DNA of 5,437 nucleotides, taken from NCBI GenBank assembly GCA_027011025.1, contig JALVAU010000474.1:1-5437 (forward strand), in the 5' to 3' direction. This DNA comes from Campylobacteraceae bacterium (GTDB lineage Bacteria; Campylobacterota; Campylobacteria; Campylobacterales; Sulfurospirillaceae). The notes beneath the pieces were generated by a model. The model saw nothing but the letters and a program-made list of their open reading frames with translations. It was not told the DNA's origin and did no database searches. Of this stretch, positions 1-5,035 are shown one piece after another (the stretch's first letter is position 1; each line of letters starts with the position of its first letter). A program made the position numbers and the translations under genes.

Positions 1-92
1 GGTGTACAGCAGCCATGTTGATTATCTTCTGTTTGCTCTTTGTTTTTAACTATCAAACAGCAAGGTTCTGTATCTTTTGAAGTAAATTGCAT
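1..92 (-). CDS. Amino end of an unrecognised Cys-rich protein, cut by the window edge
   Basis: The minus strand is open from an ATG at 92-90 through 30 codons to the window edge, with no stop. A ribosome-binding site, AGGAAAG, ends 3 nt before the ATG, which supports a real start. The visible peptide begins MQFTSKDTEPCCLIVKN and reaches HGCCT near residue 30, so it has two Cys pairs (residues 11-12 and 28-29) and a His beside the second pair. There is no signal peptide or membrane segment in this part. Paired cysteines in a charged amino tail occur in some soft-metal P-type ATPases (ZntA type) and in other metal-handling proteins, but 30 residues cannot settle the family. It is transcribed away from the iron permease gene, with about 550 bp between them. 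Confidence 0.55.
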   Translation of the reverse strand, partial: MQFTSKDTEPCCLIVKNKEQTEDNQHGCCT

Positions 93-179
93 GATCTTTC
101 CTTTTTGATTATTAGCACTTTCTTCATAAAAATCCCTACTTTTCGCAAGTTTTAAGGGGTTGTGAGGACTTTAGTGTCT

Positions 180-212
180 GCTGCTATGATGAGTTTTGCT
201 TATCGTAGTAGC
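180..212 (+). other. Small hairpin in the intergenic region
   Basis: Bases 180-190 pair with 202-212 over 11 positions around an 11-nt loop. Two of the pairs are G-T (183 with 209, 187 with 205), which stay paired only in a plus-strand RNA. It lies in the gene-free stretch 93-309. A second short inverted pair (GCTAG 218-222 with CTAGC 233-237) follows, and TAGCGTA is repeated directly at 209-215 and 234-240. I see no T-run that would make it a terminator and no known RNA family. The rest of 93-309 shows nothing else I can name. Confidence 0.3.
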
Positions 213-309
213 GTAGGGCTAGTTAGTAGATTCTAGCGTATATTTTTAAATGGACTTCTTGTTAGATTGTTTTTTTGAAGAATAAACTCTTTTGCTGAGA
301 TAAATTGTA

Positions 310-581
310 TAAGTACCTAACCAGAAGTAACACCAATTAATAGAAACTAGGAAAGGTTGCATATATGAGGCAAAAACTAGCAGATGTACTTATTGTACCT
401 CAAGAGTTTTTAACGACATAGATGTGACCTTTCCTAGTTTCCCTTTGGGCAAAAAGATAACGGCACGATTACTTCGTTAGATTTGTTTGAATTACCTATG
501 GGTAGTCCTGCACAAATCTGCCTTGTACTCGCACCGTTCTCTTTTTGCTATTAATTGGTGTTAATTCTGGTTAGGTACTTA
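310..581. repeat. 272-bp three-way-junction inverted-repeat element
   Basis: The outer arms 310-343 and 548-581 are inverted copies with 33 of 34 positions paired; the only mismatch is G327 against A564. Inside them lie two further hairpins. Arm A has 344-357 pairing perfectly with 427-440, extending to 362/422 through two G-T pairs. Arm B has 449-463 pairing with 534-548 with one mismatch, and contains 479-486 with 512-519 (8 bp) and a 4-bp tip at 493-496/501-504. Base 548 can pair with either 343 or 449. The layout is a closed three-way junction. The ends read TAAGTACC and GGTACTTA, so a TA target duplication is possible but is already part of the palindrome. No transposase is encoded. It may be a MITE-like non-autonomous element, a structured RNA, or a site that acts when single-stranded. 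The sequence structure is certain; its nature is not. Confidence 0.8.
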
Positions 582-599
582 AAATAATGGTAATTTAAG

Positions 600-605
600 T
601 ATTAT
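600..605 (+). promoter_or_regulatory. Possible -10 box of the iron permease promoter
   Basis: TATTAT at 600-605 is a plausible -10 box and would put the transcript start inside the Fur-box-like hexamers at 608-626, the usual geometry for Fur repression. No clear -35 is visible at 577-582, which is common in Campylobacterota. That -35 position falls on the right end of the inverted-repeat element. TAAAAT at 580-585 is an alternative -10. Confidence 0.35.
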
Positions 606-607
606 TT

Positions 608-626
608 GATTATGATTATGATTATC
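608..626. promoter_or_regulatory. Fur-box-like operator: three tandem GATTAT hexamers
   Basis: Bases 608-625 are three exact copies of GATTAT, followed by C. Each fits the NATWAT hexamer used to describe Fur sites. Read on the minus strand, the 19-mer matches the classical consensus GATAATGATAATCATTATC at 17 of 19 positions (16 of 19 on the plus strand). It sits 15 bp before the FTR1-family iron permease start and beside a possible -10 box. Fur repression of an iron uptake gene under iron-replete conditions is the expected role. The match is seen in the sequence; binding is inferred. Confidence 0.65.
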
Positions 627-643
627 AATAAAAAGGACATATG

Positions 644-1450
644 ATGGAAGAGTTTATCATAGTTTTTAGAGAATCGCTAGAAGCGGTACTTGTGGTCAGT
701 ATAGTTATAGGTTATCTAGTCAAGATAAAAAAATTAAAGCTTTTAAGATTTGTATATTTAGGAGTATTTTTGGCTCTACTTGGTAGTGTTGCAGGAGCTA
801 TTGGATTTTATCAGCTATTTGGTAATTTTACCGGTACTGCCGAGCAAATTTTTGAGGGTATTACTATGCTCTTTAGTTCTGTACTGATTTTTTATCTTAT
901 AGTATGGATGGCAAATAAAAAAAATCAGGCAAGTTTGGCTCTAAAGACGCAAATTCAAAATATTTCTACATCTAATGAAAAGCTTGGAATAATGTTTTTA
1001 GTATTTATGTCAATTTTGAGAGAAGGCATTGAAACTACACTCTTCTTAAATGCAAGTATATCAAGCCAAAATGGATTTTCATTAATCTATGCATCTTTTG
1101 GTATCATTGCCGGTATAGCAGTTGGCTATGGAGCTTATTTAGGATTTAGGGGTTTGAATTTAAAATATCTATTTAATATCAGTAGTGCTCTTTTGGCACT
1201 ATTTGCAGTAGGTCTTTTTACAAGAGGAATCCATGAATTTCAAGAAGCTCAAATACTGCCTGTATATATAGAACATATATGGGATATAAGTTATATTTTG
1301 GATGAAAATAGCTTTGCCGGAGGAGTGATAAAATCTATGTTTGGGTACAATGCAAATCCATCATTAATGGAGGTTCTTGTATATTGTGGCTCTATATTTT
1401 TTCTTTTTATATTTTATAGTAAAAAACAGATGGTTTCTAAAAAGATATAA
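644..1450 (+). CDS. FTR1/EfeU-family iron permease
   Basis: This is an integral inner-membrane protein of 268 residues from the second of two adjacent ATGs (641 and 644). I prefer 644 because the AAAAGGA at 631-637 is then 6 nt away rather than 3. It carries the two hallmark REXXE iron-binding motifs of the FTR1 family: RESLE in the first helix (near residue 10) and REGIE (near 127). It has about seven hydrophobic segments, near 4-24, 37-57, 74-90, 115-135, 145-168, 178-195 and 243-260, and a conserved-looking GIHEF near 196-200. The length fits EfeU-type permeases, which import iron in partnership with EfeO/EfeB-like or other periplasmic proteins. No such partner is visible here, so the gene appears to stand alone. 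Iron is inferred from the family and the adjacent Fur-like operator; lead or another metal is a less likely substrate. Confidence 0.85.
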   Translation: MEEFIIVFRESLEAVLVVSIVIGYLVKIKKLKLLRFVYLGVFLALLGSVAGAIGFYQLFGNFTGTAEQIFEGITMLFSSVLIFYLIVWMANKKNQASLALKTQIQNISTSNEKLGIMFLVFMSILREGIETTLFLNASISSQNGFSLIYASFGIIAGIAVGYGAYLGFRGLNLKYLFNISSALLALFAVGLFTRGIHEFQEAQILPVYIEHIWDISYILDENSFAGGVIKSMFGYNANPSLMEVLVYCGSIFFLFIFYSKKQMVSKKI

Positions 1451-1458
1451 TAATAGAC

Positions 1459-1485
1459 TTTAGGAGGTATTTAGTACCTCCTAAA
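1459..1485. terminator. Hairpin between convergent FTR1 and rplT genes, probable shared terminator
   Basis: Bases 1459-1469 pair perfectly with 1475-1485 (11 bp, 5-nt loop), and C1458 with G1486 can add a twelfth pair. It starts 8 nt after the permease stop and lies 6 nt beyond the rplT stop. Neither side has a clean T-run. The minus-strand exit is moderately T-rich (TATTATTAT), so it fits the ribosomal operon better. Confidence 0.6.
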
Positions 1486-1491
1486 GGTGTC

Positions 1492-1845
1492 TTAAAGTGC
1501 GGCTTTAGCTTGTTTTAGTACAGCTGTAAATGCCTCAGGGTCATTCATAGCCATATCTGCTAAAATTTTTCTATCTAGTTGTATATTTGCTTTATTTAAA
1601 GCATTGATAAAGCGTGAATAACTCATGCCGTTTAATCTGCAAGCAGCGTTAATTCTTACAATCCAAAGTCTTCTAAAATCTCTCTTTTTGGTTCTTCTGT
1701 CTCTATAAGCATAGACAAGACTTCTCTCTAACTGCTCTTTCGCTTTTCTAAAATGTTTTCTTCTACCGCTGTAGAAACCTTTTGCCTGTTTTAGTATCTT
1801 CTTGTGTCTTCTTCTTCTTACAACACCAGTTTTTACTCTTGCCAT
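1492..1845 (-). CDS. rplT: 50S ribosomal protein L20
   Basis: L20 is a 117-residue basic protein that binds 23S rRNA early in 50S assembly, and is itself a translational repressor of the L35-L20 mRNA in Escherichia coli. The sequence opens [19 protein letters not shown] and continues [40 protein letters not shown] and GMSYSRFI, all typical of L20. The length is exactly that of the family. The basic amino extension (about 1-60) is followed by the globular domain that ends in [10 protein letters not shown]. The ATG at 1845 has AAGGAGA 5 nt upstream. It is the last gene of thrS-infC-rpmI-rplT, separated from rpmI by 114 nt containing a possible promoter and a folded leader. Confidence 0.98.
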   Translation of the reverse strand: MARVKTGVVRRRRHKKILKQAKGFYSGRRKHFRKAKEQLERSLVYAYRDRRTKKRDFRRLWIVRINAACRLNGMSYSRFINALNKANIQLDRKILADMAMNDPEAFTAVLKQAKAAL

Positions 1846-1858
1846 TTATATCTCCTTG

Positions 1859-1915
1859 ACCCTCTTTGGTGTCCCTTTTCGGGAACTTGCCCTTAGTTTT
1901 TATAACTTAAGGGGT
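1859..1915 (-). promoter_or_regulatory. Folded leader upstream of rplT, possible L20 autoregulatory site
   Basis: On the minus strand, ahead of the rplT ribosome-binding site (1851-1857), three helices can form. Bases 1890-1898 pair with 1904-1913 (9 bp with T1907 bulged), 1871-1875 with 1881-1886 (GTCCC against GGGAAC with one bulge), and ACCC 1859-1862 with GGGT 1912-1915 closes both, competing with the first helix for 1912-1913. L20 is known to repress its own mRNA in E. coli and Bacillus, though through differently placed sites. The helices are visible; control by L20 is inferred. Confidence 0.35.
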
Positions 1916-1935
1916 AAAATCGCAATGATTTATAT

Positions 1936-1941
1936 ATTATA
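1936..1941 (-). promoter_or_regulatory. Possible internal -10 box for rplT
   Basis: The minus strand reads TATAAT at 1941-1936, about 19 nt after the rpmI stop codon. No good -35 is visible. A start near 1930 would give rplT its own leader of roughly 85 nt containing the hairpins at 1859-1915. Such AT-rich matches arise easily by chance. Confidence 0.3.
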
Positions 1942-1959
1942 ACTATTTTGTTAAAACTT

Positions 1960-2154
1960 CTACTTCTTGCCCAACATCAATTTTACAGATGCTACATCAC
2001 GGCTGTCAACACTTTGCGACTCTTTAAGTCCACGCATTCTCTTCGTAGGCTTTTTAGTAAGAATATGACTTCTGTAGGCTGAGCCTCTTTTGATCCTATT
2101 TTTACTAGCTTTAAATCGCTTGGCTGCTCCGCGTACCGTTTTCATTTTCGGCAT
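1960..2154 (-). CDS. rpmI: 50S ribosomal protein L35
   Basis: L35 is a small basic protein of the large ribosomal subunit. The 64 residues are the usual length and begin [15 protein letters not shown], the family signature, followed by [15 protein letters not shown] and a basic end. The ATG at 2154 has GAGGAG at 2165-2160, 5 nt upstream. It sits between infC (68 nt upstream) and rplT (114 nt downstream), the classical infC-rpmI-rplT order, in which L35 and L20 synthesis is coordinated. I see nothing unusual in the protein. Confidence 0.97.
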   Translation of the reverse strand: MPKMKTVRGAAKRFKASKNRIKRGSAYRSHILTKKPTKRMRGLKESQSVDSRDVASVKLMLGKK

Positions 2155-2222
2155 GCTTTCTCCTCATAATTTTATAAGCTGACAATTCTAGCCTAAAATC
2201 TCTTAAAATAATATAATTTTTG

Positions 2223-2738
2223 TTATTTTTTTGGAACAACAAGCATATTTACATAACGACCTTCAAATATCGGAGGTTTGTCTCTGGTGCCAAGATCTTC
2301 AACCATCGGCCAAACTTTTTCCAAAACAGCTTTTCCTGCATCAGGATTTGACATCTCTCTACCTCTTAAAAATACCCTGAACTTTACATGCTTGCCCTCT
2401 TCTAGGAATTCTCTTGCATGCTTTATCTTGTAGTTGATATCATTCTGAGCTATTTTCACAGAAAGTTTTATCTCTTTTACTTCTATGGTTTTTTGTTTTT
2501 TCTTTGCCTCTTTCTGCTTTTTGACTTGCTGATATTTAAACTTGCCATAGTCCATAACTTTACAAACCGGTGGTTTTGCATCAGGAGCTATTAATACCAA
2601 ATCTAGTCCTAATCCTTCAGCAATCGAGAGAGCTTTATTTCTTGAAATTACGCCATATTGCGTACCATCGTCACCTAAACACCTTACCTCACTTGCTCTA
2701 ATATCGTCATTGAGCATTACCTCTTTGCTTTTACTCAA
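2223..2738 (-). CDS. infC: Translation initiation factor IF-3, TTG start
   Basis: IF3 binds the 30S subunit, blocks premature 50S joining and checks the start codon and initiator tRNA. The 171 residues show an amino domain (about 8-78, with [36 protein letters not shown]), a lysine-rich linker (about 73-84) and a carboxy domain (about 85-171, with [27 protein letters not shown] and [14 protein letters not shown]). The start is TTG at 2738-2736. GAGG at 2749-2746 is 7 nt upstream, and starting there gives [10 protein letters not shown], matching my recollection of Campylobacter IF3. The next ATG, at codon 8, would trim the conserved start. The first base overlaps the end of thrS in TTGA, pointing to translational coupling. 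A non-AUG start fits IF3 autoregulation as known for the AUU of E. coli infC. Confidence 0.96.
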   Translation of the reverse strand: MSKSKEVMLNDDIRASEVRCLGDDGTQYGVISRNKALSIAEGLGLDLVLIAPDAKPPVCKVMDYGKFKYQQVKKQKEAKKKQKTIEVKEIKLSVKIAQNDINYKIKHAREFLEEGKHVKFRVFLRGREMSNPDAGKAVLEKVWPMVEDLGTRDKPPIFEGRYVNMLVVPKK

Positions 2739-4552
2739 AAGTGTACCTCACTAAGTTTCTCCTTCATTAGTTTTTTTAATTCATCTATGCTAAGATTATA
2801 CTGTTTTCTTTCTCTTCTATCTCTTAAAGCAACGCTTCTATTTTTAACTTCTTCATCACCAACAACTAAAATCATTGGTACTTTCATCTTTTCTGCATTT
2901 CTAATTCTCTTGTTTAAGCTCTCGTTTTTTGCAGAAACTTCTGTGTCTATATTCTCTTGGAGCAGTTCTTTAAAGAGTTCTTGCGCATATTTGTGGTGAG
3001 CTTCAGAAATAGGAACGATAATAGCTTGAGTAGGAGCTACGAAAAATGGCAACTCTCCAGCTGTGTGCTCAATCAATATACCTATAAATCTTTCAAAAGA
3101 GCCTAAAATAGCACGATGTAGCATGACAGGTTGAGTATGTTCGTTGTTCGCATCTATATATGAAAGATCAAACCTTTGTGGAAGATTGAAATCAACTTGT
3201 ATAGTTCCACATTGCCATTTTCTTTTTAGGGCATCTGTTATTTTTATATCTATCTTTGGACCATAGAATGCTCCGCCACCTTCATCTACACCATATTTTA
3301 TGCCGTTTCCATCGAGTGCATCCATCAAGCCTTTTGTGGCAGCTTCCCAATAAGTATCTTCTCCTATAGCTTTTTCTGGTTTTGTTGAGATTTCCATCTC
3401 ATAATTAAAACCAAAAGCCTTCATCAAGGTATCGACAAAATCTAAAATCTCTAAAACATTCTCTTTTATCTGCTCTGGCGTACAAAAGATATGTGCATCA
3501 TCTTGGGTAAACTCTCTTACCCTGAAGAGTCCATGCAGTACCCCACTTTTTTCATGTCTGTGGACTACTCCATACTCGAAAAATTTTAGGGGCAAGTCTC
3601 TATAGCTTCTAACTTCATTTTGAAAAACCTTTATATGCCCTAGGCAATTCATAGGTTTTATACCGTATTCTGCATCATCAATGGTGGTAAAATACATATT
3701 TTCACCATAATTATCATAGTGACCACTCACTTTCCATGCATCACTTTTTAGTATCTCTGGACCTCTGACGGGTTGGTACCCTCTTAGTCTATGCGCTTTA
3801 AAAAGTAGATGTTCAAGTCTGCTTCTCATCCTAGCTCCGTTTGGAAGCCATATCGGAAGCCCTGCTCCCACCTCTTCGTCAAAAGTAAAGAGCTTTAATT
3901 CGTTGCCAAGTTTTCGATGGTCTCTCTTTTTTGCCTCTTCTATCATGGTGGCATAATCTCTCAAGCTCTGCTTATCTGCGAAAGCTGTACCATATATACG
4001 AGTAAGCATCTCTCTTTTTTCATCTCCACCAAGATATGCACCGGCTACTCTTATAAGCTTAAAAAACCTTAGATATCTTGTGTTTGGTACATGTGGACCT
4101 CTACATAAATCTTCAAAATCGCCCTGTTTATATGTGGAAACTTCCCCATCTGGTATTCGTAGCATCACTTCAAGTTTTAGGTCATCATCGCTAAAGTGTT
4201 TGAGAGCTTCATCTTTTGTGGTATAAATTTTTTCTATTGGAAGTTTTCTTTTTGCAATCTCTTGCATCTTTTTTTCTATCGTCTTTAAGTCACTATCGCT
4301 TATCTTTTCGCTGACACGAAAATCGTAATAAAAACCATCCTCTATGACAGGTCCTACGAAAAATTTTGCATCTGGATAGAGCTCTTTTATAGCTTGTGCC
4401 ATCATGTGGGCAGTAGAGTGTCTTATGACTTCTAGTGCATCATCTGAATTGTCAAATAAAACTTTTTTAAAATTTGTTGAATCTTGCGAAGAAGCGGTTT
4501 GTGTATCCAGAAGTGTTTCGCCATCTCTATAGGCTATAACTTCATTTTGCAT
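2735..4552 (-). CDS. thrS: Threonyl-tRNA synthetase
   Basis: ThrRS charges tRNA-Thr and edits mis-charged Ser-tRNA-Thr. I start it at the ATG at 4552 (605 residues, [15 protein letters not shown]) because AAGGA lies 5 nt upstream. The in-frame ATG at 4615 has no ribosome-binding site and overlaps the likely promoter. Editing-domain residues are visible: H45 and H49 in RHSTAH, and C150 and H154 in DLCRGPH. Catalytic zinc ligands are C303 (PMNCLGH), H354 (DDAHIFC) and H479 (MLHRAILGS). Motif 2 is [17 protein letters not shown] near 332, and motif 3 begins around 479. The anticodon-binding domain occupies about 505-605. The amino end is roughly 28 residues shorter than in E. coli, so a full TGS domain is absent, as I recall for Campylobacter ThrRS. 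PMNCLGH has Leu where E. coli has Pro. It heads the operon and its stop overlaps infC. Confidence 0.98.
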   Translation of the reverse strand: MQNEVIAYRDGETLLDTQTASSQDSTNFKKVLFDNSDDALEVIRHSTAHMMAQAIKELYPDAKFFVGPVIEDGFYYDFRVSEKISDSDLKTIEKKMQEIAKRKLPIEKIYTTKDEALKHFSDDDLKLEVMLRIPDGEVSTYKQGDFEDLCRGPHVPNTRYLRFFKLIRVAGAYLGGDEKREMLTRIYGTAFADKQSLRDYATMIEEAKKRDHRKLGNELKLFTFDEEVGAGLPIWLPNGARMRSRLEHLLFKAHRLRGYQPVRGPEILKSDAWKVSGHYDNYGENMYFTTIDDAEYGIKPMNCLGHIKVFQNEVRSYRDLPLKFFEYGVVHRHEKSGVLHGLFRVREFTQDDAHIFCTPEQIKENVLEILDFVDTLMKAFGFNYEMEISTKPEKAIGEDTYWEAATKGLMDALDGNGIKYGVDEGGGAFYGPKIDIKITDALKRKWQCGTIQVDFNLPQRFDLSYIDANNEHTQPVMLHRAILGSFERFIGILIEHTAGELPFFVAPTQAIIVPISEAHHKYAQELFKELLQENIDTEVSAKNESLNKRIRNAEKMKVPMILVVGDEEVKNRSVALRDRRERKQYNLSIDELKKLMKEKLSEVHF

Positions 4553-4569
4553 TTTTATCCTTTTGTGAA

Positions 4570-4586
4570 CTCTCAAACTTCGAGAG
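4570..4586 (-). promoter_or_regulatory. Small hairpin in the thrS leader
   Basis: CTCTC at 4570-4574 pairs with GAGAG at 4582-4586 around a 7-nt loop. It lies in the short (about 47 nt) thrS leader, 8 nt ahead of the ribosome-binding site at 4558-4562. There is no tRNA-Thr-like fold of the E. coli thrS operator kind and no T-box. A regulatory role is unproven. Confidence 0.3.
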
Positions 4587-4605
4587 AACGAAATATTAAG
4601 GAGTG

Positions 4606-4634
4606 ATTTTACCATAATTTGTTCTGAATGTCTA
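4606..4634 (-). promoter_or_regulatory. Promoter of the thrS-infC-rpmI-rplT operon
   Basis: The minus strand shows TAGACA (4634-4629), a 17-bp spacer, then TGG directly before TAAAAT (4611-4606). That is a near-consensus -35 and an extended -10 for the housekeeping sigma factor. The start would fall near 4599, giving a leader of about 47 nt to the ATG at 4552. It removes the in-frame ATG at 4615 from the transcript, supporting the shorter ThrRS. Confidence 0.65.
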
Positions 4635-4674
4635 TTGTTATATCAGTTTTATTACCTTTGTAAATCTTTATGTC

Positions 4675-4703
4675 TTGAATTTTTAAGGGTATTGTGTTAT
4701 AAT
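4675..4703 (+). promoter_or_regulatory. Promoter of rpmE-rsmI
   Basis: TTGAAT (4675-4680), a 17-bp spacer and a perfect TATAAT (4698-4703) preceded directly by TGT (extended -10) make this the best promoter in the window. The transcript would start near 4710, giving a leader of about 100 nt. It is divergent from the thrS promoter, with about 40 bp between the two -35 boxes. Confidence 0.8.
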
Positions 4704-4716
4704 TACAATTCCCCTC

Positions 4717-4779
4717 CCCCTATATAGCGGTAGGCTCAAAGGGTCTATCGCTAAGTTAATTTTTACTTATCGCTAGGGG
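4717..4779 (+). promoter_or_regulatory. rpmE leader with two mutually exclusive stems, candidate L31 control RNA
   Basis: Hairpin 1 pairs 4725-4737 with 4741-4753 (13 bp, AAA loop, three G-U pairs on the plus-strand RNA). CCCCTA 4717-4722 can pair with TAGGGG 4774-4779 to enclose it. The right-arm octamer TATCGCTA occurs twice, at 4746-4753 (as CTATCGCTA) and at 4768-4775. The left strand TAGCGGTA (4725-4732) can therefore pair with either copy. In the second option CCCC/GGGG extends the helix with TATA bulged. The fold ends about 18 nt before the ribosome-binding site AAGGAAA (4798-4804). L31 leaders are known in several other bacterial groups, so autoregulation by L31 is a reasonable inference. 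I recognise no named motif. Confidence 0.5.
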
Positions 4780-4810
4780 ATTTAAATTCAAACTATTAAG
4801 GAAATCAGAA

Positions 4811-5011
4811 ATGAAAAAAAATATTCATCCAGAATTCGTGGAGTGTACAGTTACTTGTGCTTGTGGCAATAAATTTGAAACAATGTCAAATAAACCAGAA
4901 ATGAGGATAGATATCTGCAATGAGTGTCACCCGTTTTTTACAGGTTCAGAAAAGATAGTAGATGCTGCAGGTAGAGTTGAAAAGTTTAAGAAAAAATACA
5001 ATATGAAGTAA
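4811..5011 (+). CDS. rpmE: 50S ribosomal protein L31, zinc-binding type
   Basis: L31 is a large-subunit protein that forms an intersubunit bridge. The 66 residues begin MKKNIHPEF and keep the zinc ligands C16 and C18 (CAC) and C36 and C39 (CNEC), followed by the HPFFTG signature at 40-45 and a basic tail, [12 protein letters not shown]. This is the C+ form that stores zinc, not the Cys-free paralogue induced under zinc starvation. The ATG has AAGGAAA 6 nt upstream. It is transcribed from a strong promoter through a folded leader. rsmI follows after 24 nt in the same frame. Confidence 0.97.
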   Translation: MKKNIHPEFVECTVTCACGNKFETMSNKPEMRIDICNECHPFFTGSEKIVDAAGRVEKFKKKYNMK

Positions 5012-5035
5012 TTTTCAGGACTTTGGTGCCAAATT

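Noticed and set aside
53..127. 24-codon minus-strand frame starting at 127
   Set aside because: It has an AGGGA upstream but overlaps the start of the better-supported partial gene in another frame and shows no recognisable sequence.
211..299. TPP-riboswitch-like words (GCGTAGGG at 211, CTGAGA near 294)
   Set aside because: They are in the wrong order and lack the paired helices and the downstream thiamine gene.
310..581. Integron attC site
   Set aside because: The ends contain ACCTAAC and GTTAGGT, which fit the RYYYAAC and GTTRRRY attC boxes. However, the element is 272 bp, about twice the usual maximum, is nearly fully paired without typical extrahelical bases, and no integrase or cassette array is visible.
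2787..2999. 70-codon plus-strand frame opposite the 3' end of thrS
   Set aside because: It is antisense to a strongly conserved gene, rich in Leu, Phe and Ser as expected of a shadow of Lys/Glu codons, and has no known family features.
4553..4615. Longer ThrRS start at 4615
   Set aside because: The added 21 residues are unlike ThrRS, the ATG has no ribosome-binding site, and it lies upstream of the predicted transcript start. The ATG at 4552 has AAGGA at good spacing.
4725..4753. Intrinsic terminator before rpmE
   Set aside because: The hairpin is stable, but it lies just after the promoter and is followed by AGTTAATTTTTA rather than a tight T-run. I treat it as a leader structure, though attenuation cannot be excluded.
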